Of a DNA stretch of 64,000 nt, positions 1 through 12,821 are shown piece after piece (position 1 is the stretch's first letter; each line of letters begins with the position of its first letter). This DNA is from Metarhizium brunneum (taxonomy: Eukaryota; Ascomycota; Sordariomycetes; Hypocreales; Clavicipitaceae): contig NC_089426.1 in NCBI RefSeq assembly GCF_013426205.1, positions 1,550,001 through 1,614,000 on the forward strand, written 5' to 3'. The notes under the pieces were generated by a model, which searched no databases, had not been told where the DNA came from, and saw only the letters and a list, made by a program, of their open reading frames with translations. Made by a program: the position numbers and the translations under genes.

Positions 1-96
1 GCCTGTATCACCTTCGGACTCCCTTACTCCATGCATTTTGTCATGACCGGTAACGAGATGTTTCGCCACTACTTGATTGCCGGCGATATTTTGTAG
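1..96 (+). CDS. C-terminal end of an unidentified protein (partial)
   Basis: An open frame enters from the left edge in phase 0 and stops at TAG 94-96, giving 31 residues that end in FRHYLIAGDIL. The composition (mixed hydrophobic and charged, with MTGNEMFRHY) looks like a real protein end rather than noise, and the stop lies 79 bp from the convergent ISU1 stop, a normal spacing for two converging fungal genes. I do not recognise the family. Too little is present to assign a function. Confidence 0.4.
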   Translation, partial: ACITFGLPYSMHFVMTGNEMFRHYLIAGDIL

Positions 97-175
97 GTTT
101 ATAATAAACTGAGTTCCTTTTTTTTTCGTCCACTGTTTCGCCACTCCTGAATATTCTTCGCCGTATTGTTACAAA

Positions 176-1001
176 TTACGCAGCTTGCTGCATGGTCTCT
201 CTGATCGTCTTGGCGGTGCCGGCGAGATCGGTAATCTTGGCCTTGGGGTTCTTGCCGTGATAGTCGGCAATGGCAGCCTTGATGGCATCTTCTGCGAGCA
301 TGGAGCAGTGAACTGAGAGAGGGTCAGATTTAAAAAAAAAAATTCACCAGACGTTTGATGCAGCTGCGCAGCTCTATGGAGGTACGTACGCTTAACGGGT
401 GGCAGGCAGAGTTCCTTTGATATGTCGACATTACGGATCTTGGATGCATCCTCCACTGTATCATTGGCCGGTTAGCAATTTGCAGCTTGCGCCAATTTGA
501 AATTTCGAGCGAGAGAGAAGTTCCTCGACTGGTGCATTGCAAAATTGGATATAACTCACATCGCATCCCCTTGACCAACTCGGTCAAATAACTCGAGCTT
601 GCGATTGCGGAACCGCATCCAAACGTCTTGAATTTGGCATCAGTAATGGTTCCCGTGGCCTCGTCAACTCGAATCTGCAGCTTCATAACGTCGCCGCATG
701 CTGGGGCGCCAACGAGTCCAGTGCCGACAGCGGGATCCTTCTTGTCCATGGAGCCTGGGTTCCGGGGTCGGCTGTAGTGGTCCAGCAGTAGAGCCGAGCA
801 TGTTAGCTGAATGTACGCGAAAAGGGGCGAAAAAATGCGAAAGAAAGAAAAAGGTTATTGATGCGATGCTGCACTCAGGGATGACCACTTATCTTTATCG
901 TGGTAGAATCGGCGCCCGGCCAGCTGAGGAGTTGCCGCTACCGCGGCGATGGGAGAGGGCATTGCCCGGATTGTACGGAAGGGCGCTCTTAATGAAAACA
1001 T
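176..1001 (-). CDS. ISU1: Mitochondrial iron-sulfur cluster scaffold protein
   Basis: IscU/ISU1 family, the mitochondrial scaffold on which [2Fe-2S] clusters are assembled. Four exons (1001-893, 787-560, 455-390, 312-176) give 179 aa. An N-terminal arginine-rich presequence is followed by the IscU core with APACGDVMKLQ, FKTFGCGSAIASSS and LHCSML, which supply the three cluster cysteines, and by LPPVK, the Hsp70-chaperone recognition motif. Introns 2 and 3 are ordinary GT-AG. Intron 1 (892-788) starts ATAAGT and ends CTAC; only this AT-AC join restores the conserved YHDKVLDHYS stretch in frame, with a CTAAC branch site at 806-802. The GT and AG sites present there do not give an in-frame product. 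Family certain; the unusual splice boundary rests on protein conservation. Confidence 0.95.
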
Positions 1002-2771
1002 TTTGATTGCGATGTGTATGTGTGATGCGTCCGACTGCGATGAGCGATGGCGCAACAGGTGGGTTGTCGTGGTTGTGAGGTCGAGGTCGAAAATGTGAGG
1101 AAAAGAGATTAAATGGAGATTATGAAGGTGGCGACAGCGGACGGAGCAGAGGGATGCTGGGGGACTTGCTTGGCTGGCGCTTGTGTGTGGTAGAGCAGCA
1201 CTGAGCACTCAGCAAGATTGATAAAAAACGCCGAACATGTCCGGGCACCGGCGCTCGTCATACACCACGGGCCAATCAAGGCACAAGGAAAACTAAAAAG
1301 CCGACGCTGCGTAAAGCACAGGTCAAAAAATGGTTTGTGTCATACGGTAGATTCAGCACTGTGTGGCTACGGTGCAATCGCGGTGGCAGTACGGAGTACA
1401 CAGTATGGATATGACGAAGATTTGCGCACCAGGAAAGTGCTGGAGATTATCTGTCCGGGGGTGGGAAGGAGCCAACGGGCAGAACCAATAGCAAGGTCGA
1501 GTGTGAGGGCGAGGGTCCAGCAAGTATCTGGTAGGCAGTACGGAGTACGTAACGGAGGAAGGAGCGCCCTTCCTACACTTCGTATGTACGAACGAGTGTC
1601 CGATTCGGCCAAAACGACGGGCTGTCGATTTACCCCGCCCCACCAGGTCAAATGCTGGGCAGTTAGTTGACGGATCAGCAGTAGGCCACTGATGATACGT
1701 ACAGTGAAGAGTGAGGGGGGGTTGAGGCCTTGGAGCCTTGTGGCCGTTATTTGCACGCTCAACATGTGAGCCGTACGCAATGTACGGAGTAGGCTAGCTG
1801 GGTCGCGACGTGCACATGCTGCAAGACCTGAACGGTGTTGATCGGCTCCAAGTTCTCCGTACCACGGTTATCTGCGGGCCCACTCCGGTCACCGGCCTAC
1901 CCTTGACTTTGATTGGGAAAGGGTTTGCGGCTGGCTCCGAGCCATGGGTAATACGAGATGGCATAGCGGTTTTGTAATTGTCTTTGCAATTTATCTGTTG
2001 GGATTTTGTCTTCTCTATGTAAGTTGTCGGGTCTTGTTCTGAAACGGATGGCATTTTCATCAGAGCAGGGATTAATATCAGTCATACAAGCTGCGGGACC
2101 TGGAGAGGACGAAGGTGGGAACTTGATGGCACAGCGTTATACACAATGTGCAACCATGCACGAACGCAAAACATAGCAATGCAGAGCAAGTCGTGTATAG
2201 AAAAGCAGGTTTTGTGTATTTAGAGATGCCAGGAAACGTTATGCAGGCTTCGTGACTGTTCGTGACTGCTCGTCGGTCCTCTGCACGCCGAGGGAGCGCA
2301 TTGGCTTTGGGTTCTGGCCTTTGTACTCCGCACTCCGTTTTCCGTACGTAGGTACCTGCCCCGTCTGTCTCGCCCCATCGCATCGGGAAAGCCAATAACG
2401 CCACATCACCTATTGAGACCCCGAACAGGACACTTGAGCATGCAACCGCCAGCCTTGGTCTCGCGCTACCCGTGCTGGCCTCAATCGAGTACCTTTGAAT
2501 AGGATCCAAACAAACATCAACGTCCCGGACCAAAGTCCACATCTAGCTTGCGCCATTGCCATAAGTGTGCTGCTACGTGGGGAACACCATGTTGCCATTG
2601 CCATTGTGAATAACTTCCCAAAAGCAAAGGCCGATTTACGCCTCCATCCATCCCGCGAACCCCGGTCTCGCTGCATAAACCGCCCTCGCATCGAGCTGCA
2701 GCAGGCTATAAGCTACCGGCGAACCGCGGTGCTATTGCCATTGTTGCCGTCACTGCATTTGCCAATCAGTC
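1002..2771. other. Divergent intergenic region, ISU1 / dapB
   Basis: No convincing gene on either strand. It carries the promoters of ISU1 and dapB and three copies of a short motif related to GTACGGAGTAC (1389-1399, 1538-1548, 1782-1792). Open frames here have no ATG-led, protein-like sequence. Confidence 0.6.
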
Positions 2772-5576
2772 ATGGCGCCACCATTCACAGACGATCCAGA
2801 GAGCCAACGGCCGTCGACGTCGCGCTTTTCCCAAGACTCACTCTCCTCCGTATCAACCACGAGCCTCGTCTTCGATCGAATCCAAGAAGAGATGGACAAG
2901 GACCCTTCAGCTCTCCGCTCTGCTAGACGAGACTCGTTACCGGCAACGAAAGATGAAGGCGACTTCGACGAGAACGCCTCCGAGACGGGCGCTTTCCTCG
3001 GGCCGCCAGGCGTCCCATTGCAACGCCAGCCCATGGATAGGGGTTTTCGACGAATATTAATAATAATTGGTGCTGTCTTTGTTGGAGCTTGGCTTGCCGG
3101 ACTGGGAATCTTTGTACTGTCCGGCTCCTATAAACACGAGAGCGACTCAGAACATGACCCCGATGCCAACTCAAGAGGATCCGGCAAGGCCGTCACCATG
3201 GACCAAGTGTTTGGGGGGTTCTGGTCTGCCAGATCCCATAGCATCAGCTGGATAGCAGATCCTGATGGCGGTGATGGCCTCTTGCTCGAAGTCAATACTG
3301 CAAACGGTTACTTGGTTGTAGAGGATGTGCGTGCCGACAAGGAAAGCGCTGATACCAACGCCCATCAAACCGCCGACACTCAGCCTGCCAAGCCGCGAGT
3401 ATTGATGAAGGACCCTTACTTTATGTATAATGATGAAATCAAGCGGCCTGACTGGAACGAGCCAAGCCCGGACCTGAAAAAGGTTCTGTTGGCCGTCAAC
3501 CGCGAAAAGAACTGGCGCCACTCTTTCCAGGCAACCTATTTCATTCTCGACGTCGAAACTGCCCAAGTTCAGCCTCTTGTGCCGGACAATGTCAACGCCA
3601 AGGTTCAGCTGGCCAACTGGAGTCCCACGAGTGATGCCATATCCTTCACCATGGACAACAACATCTACATCCGTCGACTGAACCAGGCCAATGACGTGGT
3701 GCAAATTACCAAGGACGGAGGGCCAGAGTACTTCTATGGTATTCCCGACTGGGTCTACGAAGAAGAAGTCTTCGCCGGCCGCTCAGCAACCTGGTGGTCC
3801 GACGATGGCAAGTACCTTGCATTTTTGCGAACCAATGAGACGGCTGTGCCCGAATATGCGATCGAGTACTATATCCAGCGTCCGTCGGGCAAGAAACCCG
3901 CCGTGGGCGAGGAGGCATACCCGGAGATTCGCAAGATAAAGTACCCTAAACCAGGAGCGCACAACCCCGTTGTTGATGTCCAGTACTATGATGTTTCAAA
4001 AGGCGATGTTTTCTCCATCTCCGCCCCCGACGAATTTCCCGACCATGACCGTATCATCTCCAATGTCCTCTGGGCCGGCAACAAAGTCCTGCTCAAGCAG
4101 TCCAATCGCATCGGTGACTTCCTCAAAGTCATCCTCGTCGACCCCTCACAGCGTGAAGCCAAAATCGTCAACAGCATCAACATTGCCGAAATCGATGGCG
4201 GATGGTTCGAAATCTCACACACCATGACATACATCCCTGCCGATCCCAGCAAAGGCCGCCAACAAGACGGCTACGTAGACACAGTTATTCACGAGGGCTA
4301 CGAGCACATCGGCTACTTCACTCCCATTGACAACCCCAAGCCAATCATGCTCACATCCGGCTCGTGGGAAGTTGAAGATGCCCCGTCAGCAGTTGACCTG
4401 AACAACAACCTCGTCTATTTTGTCGCCACTAAGGAGTCCTCCATCCAGCGCCACGTCTACTCAGTCAAACTCGACGGCACCAACTTGACACCCCTCACCA
4501 ATACCTCCTCCGAAGGCTACTACACTGTGTCATTCTCCTCACGCTCTGGCTTCGCCCTCCTCTCCTACAAAGGCCCCAAAATCCCATACCAAAAGGTCAT
4601 TTCCACACCTTCCATTCCCATCCAGTTCTCCCGCACCATCGAAGACAACGCCGATCTCGCAGACAAGGCGAAAAAACACGAGCTCCCCATCCTCAAATAC
4701 GGCACCCTCCAGTTGCCCAACGGCATAACCGTAAACTACCTCGAGCGTCGGCCCCCGCATTTCAACCCCAAGAAGAAGTACCCTATTCTCTTTCAGCAAT
4801 ACTCGGGTCCGAAATCCCAGACCGTCACCAAGAAGTTCGCCGTCGACTTCCAGTCCTATGTCGCCTCGTCACTAGGTTACCTCGTCGTGACCATCGACCC
4901 CCGCGGCACCGGCTTTCTCGGCCGCCAGCACCGCGTCGTTGTCCGCTCGCAGCTCGGCGTCCTCGAAGCCCAAGACCACATCGCCGCCGCAAAGCACTAC
5001 TCCTCCCTCCCCTACGTCGACCCTTCCCGCCTCGCAATATGGGGCTGGTCCTACGGCGGCTTCCAGACCCTCAAGACGCTCGAAGCCGACGCCGGAGACA
5101 CATTCTCCTACGGAATGGCCGTGGCCCCCGTCACCGACTGGCGCTTCTACGATAGCATCTACACGGAGCGATACATGCGTCTGCCGCAAGACAACACCGC
5201 CGGCTACGACGCATCAGCTGTTCGGAACGCCACTGCTCTCGGCATGAACAAGCGCTTCCTCATCATGCACGGCTCCGCAGACGACAATGTCCACTTCCAG
5301 AACTCCCTCAAGCTACTCGATTACTTGGATCTAGCAGGCATAGAGAATTACGACGTGCACGTGTTCCCAGACAGCGATCATGGCATTGCTTTCCACGGCG
5401 CCAACAGGATGGTGTATGATAGTAAGTCTGAATCGACGTGTTATACAGTTGGATGTTGAACCCGCGCTAACCTGTCAGGACTAAACAATTGGCTCGTCAA
5501 TGCATTCAATGGCGAATGGCTCAAGATAGCGGACCCAAAGCCTATTGACACCAAGAAGAGGCGGCATGTATCATAA
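2772..5576 (+). CDS. dapB: Vacuolar dipeptidyl aminopeptidase B (S9B serine protease)
   Basis: Type II membrane serine peptidase of the DPP4/DapB family, which removes X-Pro or X-Ala dipeptides from N-termini inside the vacuole. Two exons (2772-5421, 5479-5576) give 915 aa. The cytosolic N-terminus (about 94 aa, acidic and serine-rich) is followed by one membrane anchor at about 95-116. The beta-propeller carries DWVYEEEVF, the Glu motif that binds the substrate amino terminus. The catalytic domain has GWSYGG with Ser760, HGSADDN with Asp837 and DSDHGI with His870, so the triad is complete. The last intron begins GTAAGT at 5422 and ends CAG at 5478. Length and order match fungal DapB, and the absence of a secretion signal argues against the secreted paralogue DppIV. 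Confidence 0.95.
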
Positions 5577-6278
5577 TTTTTAGTGACATTGGGATGTTTA
5601 GAGCGTGCAAGCCGACTAGGCGTGAATTCGAGTGTATGTTACTGCTAGTTGGCGTTGGATCTTTAAAGTACTTGGAATAGAAGCGCGATTACCCACTAGG
5701 TGCTCACAATAACAACATGCGGGTGTATTCGTCGATTCGTCGATTTGTCGATGTATACATATGGTGTCCTTCTGCATGGATAGGACAGATGAGCAACCGA
5801 GTTCACAGATAATGCACCTTTGACAACAAAAATGCAAATTGATTACTATCATACAACATACAGTAGCTTCGGATTTACTCCCGAGCCTTCATCTAACTCC
5901 AAATGTCTGGCTCCAGTCTAGCTGTAGCAAAACTAATTACTAATCGTGCCAGATTCGAAGTTCGCTCCTTTGCCGCCTTGTGCCTCTTAAAAGAAGTATT
6001 AAAAGCCAAAAAAAAAAAGACCAGCCAGGCTGTCCTCCTGATGTATCTGGCCCTGTCACCTTTTCTTTCTTTATCTCTAGGCACCGCGTTAAACATGAAT
6101 GATTACGGGTTCATGAATTCAATAACATCCCTGAATCACCCTCCTCTACTGAGGGTGTTCCACTGGGTACCTGCGCAGCATCCTTCTGCATGCTATAATA
6201 TGCACACACATCAGCAATTTGACATGTGTGATAAGGCGTTCAGAACGCAGGAAACCAGGCCCAGACCGGCACTTGCAT
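5577..6278. other. Convergent intergenic region, dapB / clathrin heavy chain
   Basis: Shared 3' region of two converging genes. No gene recognised. A short imperfect repeat of TCGTCGATT lies at 5728-5753. Confidence 0.6.
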
Positions 6279-9200
6279 CTAGTATCCGTAGCCGGTGGGT
6301 TGCGGCGCAAAGCCGTTTGACTGCTGGTATGGTGCGGGGGAAGAGCTGCCCATGTTGCCGCCAGGTCCGGCAGTGATCATGAGGCGGCCAGCGCCGAGAA
6401 TGGGCGTGTTATCTTCAGTCTTCTCTTGTTCCTTCTCCTTGGCCTTGCGAGCCTCATTGTCAGCCTTTAATAACGCAATCTCCTTGGTTTGCTGAGCCAA
6501 CATGTTGATCATATATGGCATGGTGAAGTCCTGAAGGCCGTGACGCCATGACAGCTCCAATACAAGATCGGGTCGAATGAGTTCGTTGCAAGCATATAGC
6601 ATGCCAGTGTAGCACTCGCGATGACCGATATCGACAAACTAGGAATGAATCAGTGAACAATTCTGCAAATTAGAAGGTATGGGGTGCGTCCAGAACTTAC
6701 GTATCGCAAAAGATCGTTAACAATATCCCCCTTGCCAGAAATCGCAGCAGTCTCGATAGCATCCTTGAAAAGCTTGTCCTGCTTAGACAAGGCAATTGAC
6801 TTCTCCCAGCGCTTGTTTTTACGGTAAATATTGGCGGCGATCTGACGGAAGAAGATGAGGTCGTGCTTCTCAAGACGGCTAGCCAGCTCGACAGCATCGT
6901 AGTTGTCGTAGTTCTGTACAGAGTCTCTTAGAGTCTTGTAGTCCTCTTCCTCGATGAGAAGGTCGTTCACAGCCTCGTTGACGGTGCGTTTGTTCTGTGA
7001 CTGGACGTTGAGCAAAAATGGCTTGATCAGAGGCAGACTGTCGTTCTTCTGGAATATCTTGACGACGCGGTTGACGTCGATACGAGCAGTCAAGGCGGCC
7101 AGGAGGTCGGTCAGCAATGAAGGATGTTGCTCTACGTAAAACTTGATAGCCCGGTAGTAGATTTCGAGGTTGTTAACCTTGACTACAATCTCCTTGAACT
7201 GCTGGTGGTCCCAAGAGTTCTCGGGTCGCTCAATAACAGCCAAGGCGGCGTTGTCAAACTCGTCGTAGTGATAGTAGCAGAATACCAGCTCAGGCCACAA
7301 ATTGGCTTCCTCACACGCCCGGATCATCTTGGGCATGTTCATTCTTGACCAGAAGATCTTGATGTGCTCCATCAGACGTTCCGGATGGTACTTGGACAGA
7401 GCAATGCCAAGTTCTGTGAACATGCCCATATGAGCACGCTCAAGGCCAAGACCCTGCTCAAGAAGGCTGATGAGTTCATCGAAGTAGCCATTACGCTCAT
7501 ACTCCTTTACGAGAGTCTGTAATTGCTCAGCATCCACAATCAAGTTGAGACCACAAATTTGGGCGAGGCGGAATTCCTTCTTCTGAACGCATGCCTCATG
7601 CACCTGCTTCCAGACCTTGATGTTGTTAGCCTTACGGGCGCAATCCACAGCGGCCTGATAGTCTCCAAGGTGGACGAGAGTGGTCGCAAGCTTGGCCCAA
7701 TTGGAGATACTGCTGTAAAAGATCTTGGAGGCCTCAAACAAACCCTCTTCGTAGGCCTTATCGCCTGACTCTTCGATGTTGGCAACATTGGTGGCTCGGA
7801 GGAAGTCTTCAAGCTCGGAGAGCTGATCAAGACGAGCATAGCAGAAAGCAAGAGCGGTGTCAATGGCAGGTTCTCGAAGAGTCTTGCGCGCCATGCGGAG
7901 ATACCTGACAAGGTCCTCGTTTTTGCCAGCGTGGGTGGCGATTTCAATAACCTCAGCATGGTTTCTGGGGTCGTCCGCCTTGATGTAAGAGTCGATAGCA
8001 TCGGGTACACGGAGCCCGTCAAGCTGAGCCTTGGCAACTTTGCTCCAGACCTCGGGAATATCAACCTCCTCAGCGTAAGCCTGGGATCGGTCGATGCTGA
8101 CAACATGTTCAACAAGAACATCGACAGCAGCAGACTTGTTGTCAGCCTTTTTGTAAATCTCAAAGGCTTCTTCGAACAGACCGACATCGATACACGACGT
8201 GGCAATGTCGTCCGCATTGTAACTGTCAAGTTTGTGAATATAGTCCATAACACGACCCTTATCAGCCTTGGCAGCAGTGAATAGCAAGAGGTTCTGCAAG
8301 TTCTGGTTGTCGCTGAAGGGAGATGGTTCAAGTACAATCTTCTCAAGAAGCTCAATGAGCTCAAGCGGGAGGTCGTTCTCAAGGAAGGAGGCGACAGCAA
8401 CAGACACTTTGGCAGGGTCTGTTGATTCCGGAACAGCAGTAGCAGTGACCTGATCAACGACAGATCGACGATGGATGTTGTTCTCGCTGAGGACAAAGTT
8501 CCACAGCTCGCTATCTGATCGTTCCAAGAGGTAGCGCGCTTGGGCACGGTACATGGAGTTCTCGTTGGTGATGTTGACCAATTCTAGATCATTTTGGCCC
8601 TTGGAGTAGGCAATGTATGCCAAGTTGGGGTCACGCTTCTCGCAGTATTTACCAACTGTGAGTGTATCATATTGGTCGTTCTCCTTGAGGAACTTCTCGG
8701 GGTTGTTGTTCGAGTCGATGTAAATCTTAGCCAGAGCATTATAAACAGCCTGCTGCTGGTTACCAGACTGGAGGGTAGCCTCAAGGAAGGGTAAAAGGAG
8801 TTTCAATCGGTTGCGCGACTCTACTTCAGAGACTAGCTCATCAATATTGATCTGCTGAGCATTGACGGTGCCGAGTAGCTGCTTAATAATATTCTCATCA
8901 CAATCGACGTCGAGAAGGCCGCCAACTACAGCAGGAGTTCTGCCGGGATTAACACGTTGGACATAGGACTCAATGGCCTGGAACTGCTGGTTCTGATACA
9001 GGTACAGAATTAGATCATGGACGAAGTTGAAACGATCGCAAACAATGATGAGGGGAAGCTGTTCTGGCAGTTTGGCTTCCTTCAAAAAGTTTTTGACCTT
9101 TTCAGGGTTGTAGTAATTGCTGTCACGACAAATTCGTTCGACCTCATTCAACTGGTTGGACTTTGTTGCGGCCTCGATGTACTTGAAGTGGACATCGGGG

Positions 9201-11555
9201 TCCTCGGAGAGATTGACAATGCTGCCGAGGTAGTAGAAGAGACCTTCTGCGGTTTTGTACTTCTCGAACAAGTCAATCAGACGAACAGGACCAAGAAGCT
9301 CAGAGTACTTGGTTGCAATGTTGACAACAGCCTGAAGATTCTGGCGAATGTTGTGTTTCAACATAGCATCGAGACAGTCAAGCGATTGCTCAACAGAAAG
9401 CTTGCTAAAGAAGTTGCTAAACCATTCGGGGTTGAAGTTGGTGGCGCCGGGAATGTTGACAATGACGCGCTTGATAGCCTCGGGGTCCTCGTACAGCTCA
9501 AGCGCCTTTTGAGGAAGACCAGCCTGCTCGCAGAGGTTGGCGATGCGGCCCTTGTCAAAATGAGTGAACATGTCATTGCCCAGAATAGCCTCTGCAACTT
9601 GGGGGGCGTTCATCAAGTTCATCTCTAGGAGTCTGGTCTGGAGGCGGGCATGCTCAGGCTTGTTGTCCTTCAAAGCATCCAGAAGAAAGGCCGTGGCCTG
9701 TTGGATCATGCCCTGGCCCTGGAAGATGTCGCAAACACGCTCCAAGTCAACCAACGAGCCTTGCTCATTGTTTGCTAGAGCCGTAGCAAATTCAGCGCCC
9801 TTCTCGGGATTGCTACGGATGATGTGCTGCAAGAGCTGGATGTAATCAGGCTGGTAGCCAGTTTGAGCAGTATAAGGCAGAATCTTGTCAAATTGGCCGG
9901 TTTCTGCAAAGCCGGCGACCACTTTGTGAGGCACATTCGCTTTGAGGTAGACAGTCAATGCCATGTTGACATCGTAAGGTCGAACCATGTCGCCGAGTTG
10001 TTCGGAGCAGTCCAGCTTGCCTTCGTTGAGCCACTTTTCGAGTAAATGCTTTCGGTTCTGTTGCAGAACAGGCTGGGCGAGCTCAAGGGTTTCATGTCTG
10101 TTCAGGCCACCCTTGTCGAGGAGCATACCGAAGTACTGGAGGGTGAATGCCATCTGGCCAGGCTGGGCGGGGAGCCTCTTGAACTTCTCAATCGTCTCGG
10201 GGGTGCGGAGGAAGCCACGTGGGGAGTTGGCGGCAATCTTGGCAGCCTCCAGGTAACTTCCAGAGTTGAACAGCTGGTCGAACTGTCTCGCATAAAGGTT
10301 GTCCGCGCCAGGCAGTCCAGCCCGTGAGGCCAGTTTGATGGCAATCTCGGTGTTGGCAGGGTTCTCGAGAAGGTAAGGGATGATTGTGGTTTCATCAACA
10401 GTGACGAAAAGAACCTGGCCCTTACGATTGATGCCCACGAGACCGGATGACTCGTCGTCGGCACAGCTGGTGAAGATTGTGTCGCTGGAAATTCGGTTCA
10501 TGAAGATCAAAGTACCGGTCTCAAGGTCGTACAAATGGATAAAACCATATTTGGTGACCATGAAGATGACACCATATTTTTGAGAAATCTGCAAGGCTAC
10601 AGGAAAGTCGTTGGTTGCCTCGGGAGGGAAGAAGATCTCAACAGCCTTCTTCTGGAAGACTGGGTTGGATTCGGTATGATCGACCTCGACAACGTGCAAC
10701 TTGGCACCGGTGGCTGTTCGAACGGCGAAACTGAAGAGCTTTGTGTCCTGAGGAGCCCCTTCAAGGCGCAGTGACCCAAATGATGCGGCATGGCCCTCAA
10801 TGGCCTGACTGATGCCACGATCCTTGGAGTACAGCTGCATGGCACCGACTACACGGCCCTGCTGGGATGAAATACCAACCACCACCATCCATTTGCCGTC
10901 CTCGTTAGCACGGTAGTTGATGATTTGGCAGCCCTATTGCGCAAGTATTAGTTCATACTGTACTGTCTTGTCCGGAGATAGTTTCATGAAACGAACATTG
11001 AGGTTGGCATTTCGCTCAAAGACCTTGGAAGGCGCATCTTGTCCGGCATCGTAGACGTCCCAATGGTAAACACTGGTGGTCGTGACGAGGCCCAGAGTAG
11101 ACTCGCTGATCCACTTCCAAAACTGCACATCCTCGTTCATGGTGCATGACTTTAATTTTTTCTTTTGTTCCAAGTCAAAAATCTGCAACGTCCGTGATTG
11201 GGCCTTCAAGGCGATGATCTGTCTGTTCCAGTGCATGATGGCACTGTCGGCCTTGATCGGCCTTCGCGTCACGTTGTTGCCATTTTTAAGCTCAACAATA
11301 ACGACCTCGGGTTGAGCAGCCTCGCTCTTCTTCTCACGGATACACACATATGAATCGGATTCGAGTGTCTAAGATCAAGGCCGGGTTCTGTTAGCCGCTG
11401 ATGCCATGTTTGCTCCATCTTTTGCTGCTGGCTAGTCTAGAGAGATGCGGGTGGTCGGTGGTACTTACGCAGGAGTTGAAGCCAATTGATTGCGTGTCCA
11501 CTCCAACGTTGGCGAGTTGGACCAACTCCTGAAACTTGATGGGCAGAGGCGCCAT
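6279..11555 (-). CDS. CHC1: Clathrin heavy chain
   Basis: Forms the legs of the clathrin triskelion that coats vesicles at the trans-Golgi and plasma membrane. Four exons (11555-11469, 11368-10997, 10933-6701, 6638-6279) give 1,683 aa, the normal full length. The start MAPLPIKFQELVQL opens the N-terminal beta-propeller, which contains NYRANEDGKWMVVVGISSQQ and VVGAMQLYSKDRG; the long middle part is the alpha-helical repeat leg; the C-terminal exon holds the trimerisation region and a charged helix (ARKAKEKEQEKTED) that contributes to the hub. Intron 2 (10996-10934, GTTCGT to TAG) is 63 bp, a multiple of three, but it ends with an in-frame TAG, so retention would truncate the protein near residue 174. 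All introns are GT-AG. No damage seen. Confidence 0.97.
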
Positions 11556-12821
11556 TGCGCCTTAGTTCAGCTGTTACGTCACGTTGAACCAGGCTGGATA
11601 TAAAATTCGAAGCCTCAAGCTATGGATGCGAGTAATCTGTCGCAAATCCACTGTTTCGTGGCCGATGTCCCGATGATGCTGTCAATGTGGGTTCAGCAAC
11701 GACCTCAGGAGAAGTTGACGGAAGCTTCCATGCGCCAAACGGCAAGAGCGGGAAGCGGGAAAGTAGCTGCAGGACGAGACAACGTGAGCCGGAAAAAAAT
11801 TGAACGAGTAAAGGACCGGTAGAAGCAAGAAAGAGTGCGGGTGGGAGTCGCGTCCGTGAACTGCTGGTGGCAAGCAGATGGACTCGTAGAGGGAGATGAA
11901 AGTGGTGATGATTTCGTTGTTCAGAGAGGGTAAAGGAGGTAAAGGTTAGGTCCCCCTTTGGGCCATCTGTTCTTCACGAACCTGGGCAGGTCGAGCAGTC
12001 CAACAGCATCCATGTGGGGGCGCAGGCCTGGGGTGAGCCAATTGAGAGCTGCAGGAACAAAGAAATTCCGCTCCAGCAGCGCACTGGAAGCCAATAGCTT
12101 CTCGTAAATGCAATGCTAAATGCTGCTAATGTCCCATCTGGCACGTGAAACGTCATCAAGCAGGCGCGGATGGCACAAAAGTTGCAGCTTCAACTTAGGA
12201 GTCGACAACTTTTTACGCGTGCCTGGGCATGTTTTCGTGCGATGGCCAGTCTCACTCACCAATTGCACACAAAATATTCCTGTCGCATCCCCTTTATCTT
12301 CAATGAATCCATCTTCCCCTCTTTTGCCCACACCCAAGAGCTATCGGGCGCTGTCACTGCTGCCTAAGAGATCTGATTGCTTCCCACAGCTCTGCTTGGA
12401 GTGGAGACGTCATGAACACTTGATGGTCCTCGCTTATAAAGTTGTGGGCACGTCAGATACCAACGACATCAGTCAACTCGACCTGTTGTCGTCTGTCCCA
12501 GGAGAAGTTGTAGATGTCGTTGACCATGACAGTGAGTCCATCTCCCGTAATACATGTATTCGCAGGCTACTCGTGGAAAAATGTTGGTGTCTGTTATTGC
12601 AAGTCAGTCTATCAGTCGGAGGTTGCCTCGATGACAGGAAGTGTCCAGCATCTGCTACTGCATTTGTTAACCCTCACAGGTAGAGACAGCCTGGGGTTGC
12701 GAACAGCTCAGAGCATAATAATGGCGAGATTGTTTTGGAGTCTACGTAGATATACGTATATAAAGGAAAGTTCTCGGGCCAATTGTAGATCAAACAAGCT
12801 CGTATCTACGGAGTATGTCAT
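11556..12821. other. Spacer between clathrin heavy chain and hydrolase genes
   Basis: Upstream region of the clathrin gene and downstream region of the next minus-strand gene. Nothing recognisable; open frames are short and of low protein quality. One TACGGAGTAT motif at 12807-12816. Confidence 0.55.

Noticed and set aside
788..892. Ordinary GT-AG intron in ISU1
   Set aside because: The GT at 888-887 leaves two bases in the exon and the usable AG at 810-808 then creates a stop (AAC TAA); no combination restores the conserved KVLDHY sequence.
2078..2542. 154-codon open frame upstream of dapB
   Set aside because: No family resemblance and lies in the divergent promoter region.
7540..8547. 335-codon open frame inside the clathrin gene
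   Set aside because: Same strand but other frame; a low-complexity Leu/Ser/Arg shadow of the clathrin coding sequence.
10934..10996. Clathrin intron 2 read as coding
   Set aside because: Length is a multiple of three, but it ends in an in-frame TAG, and removing it restores NANLNGCQIINY.
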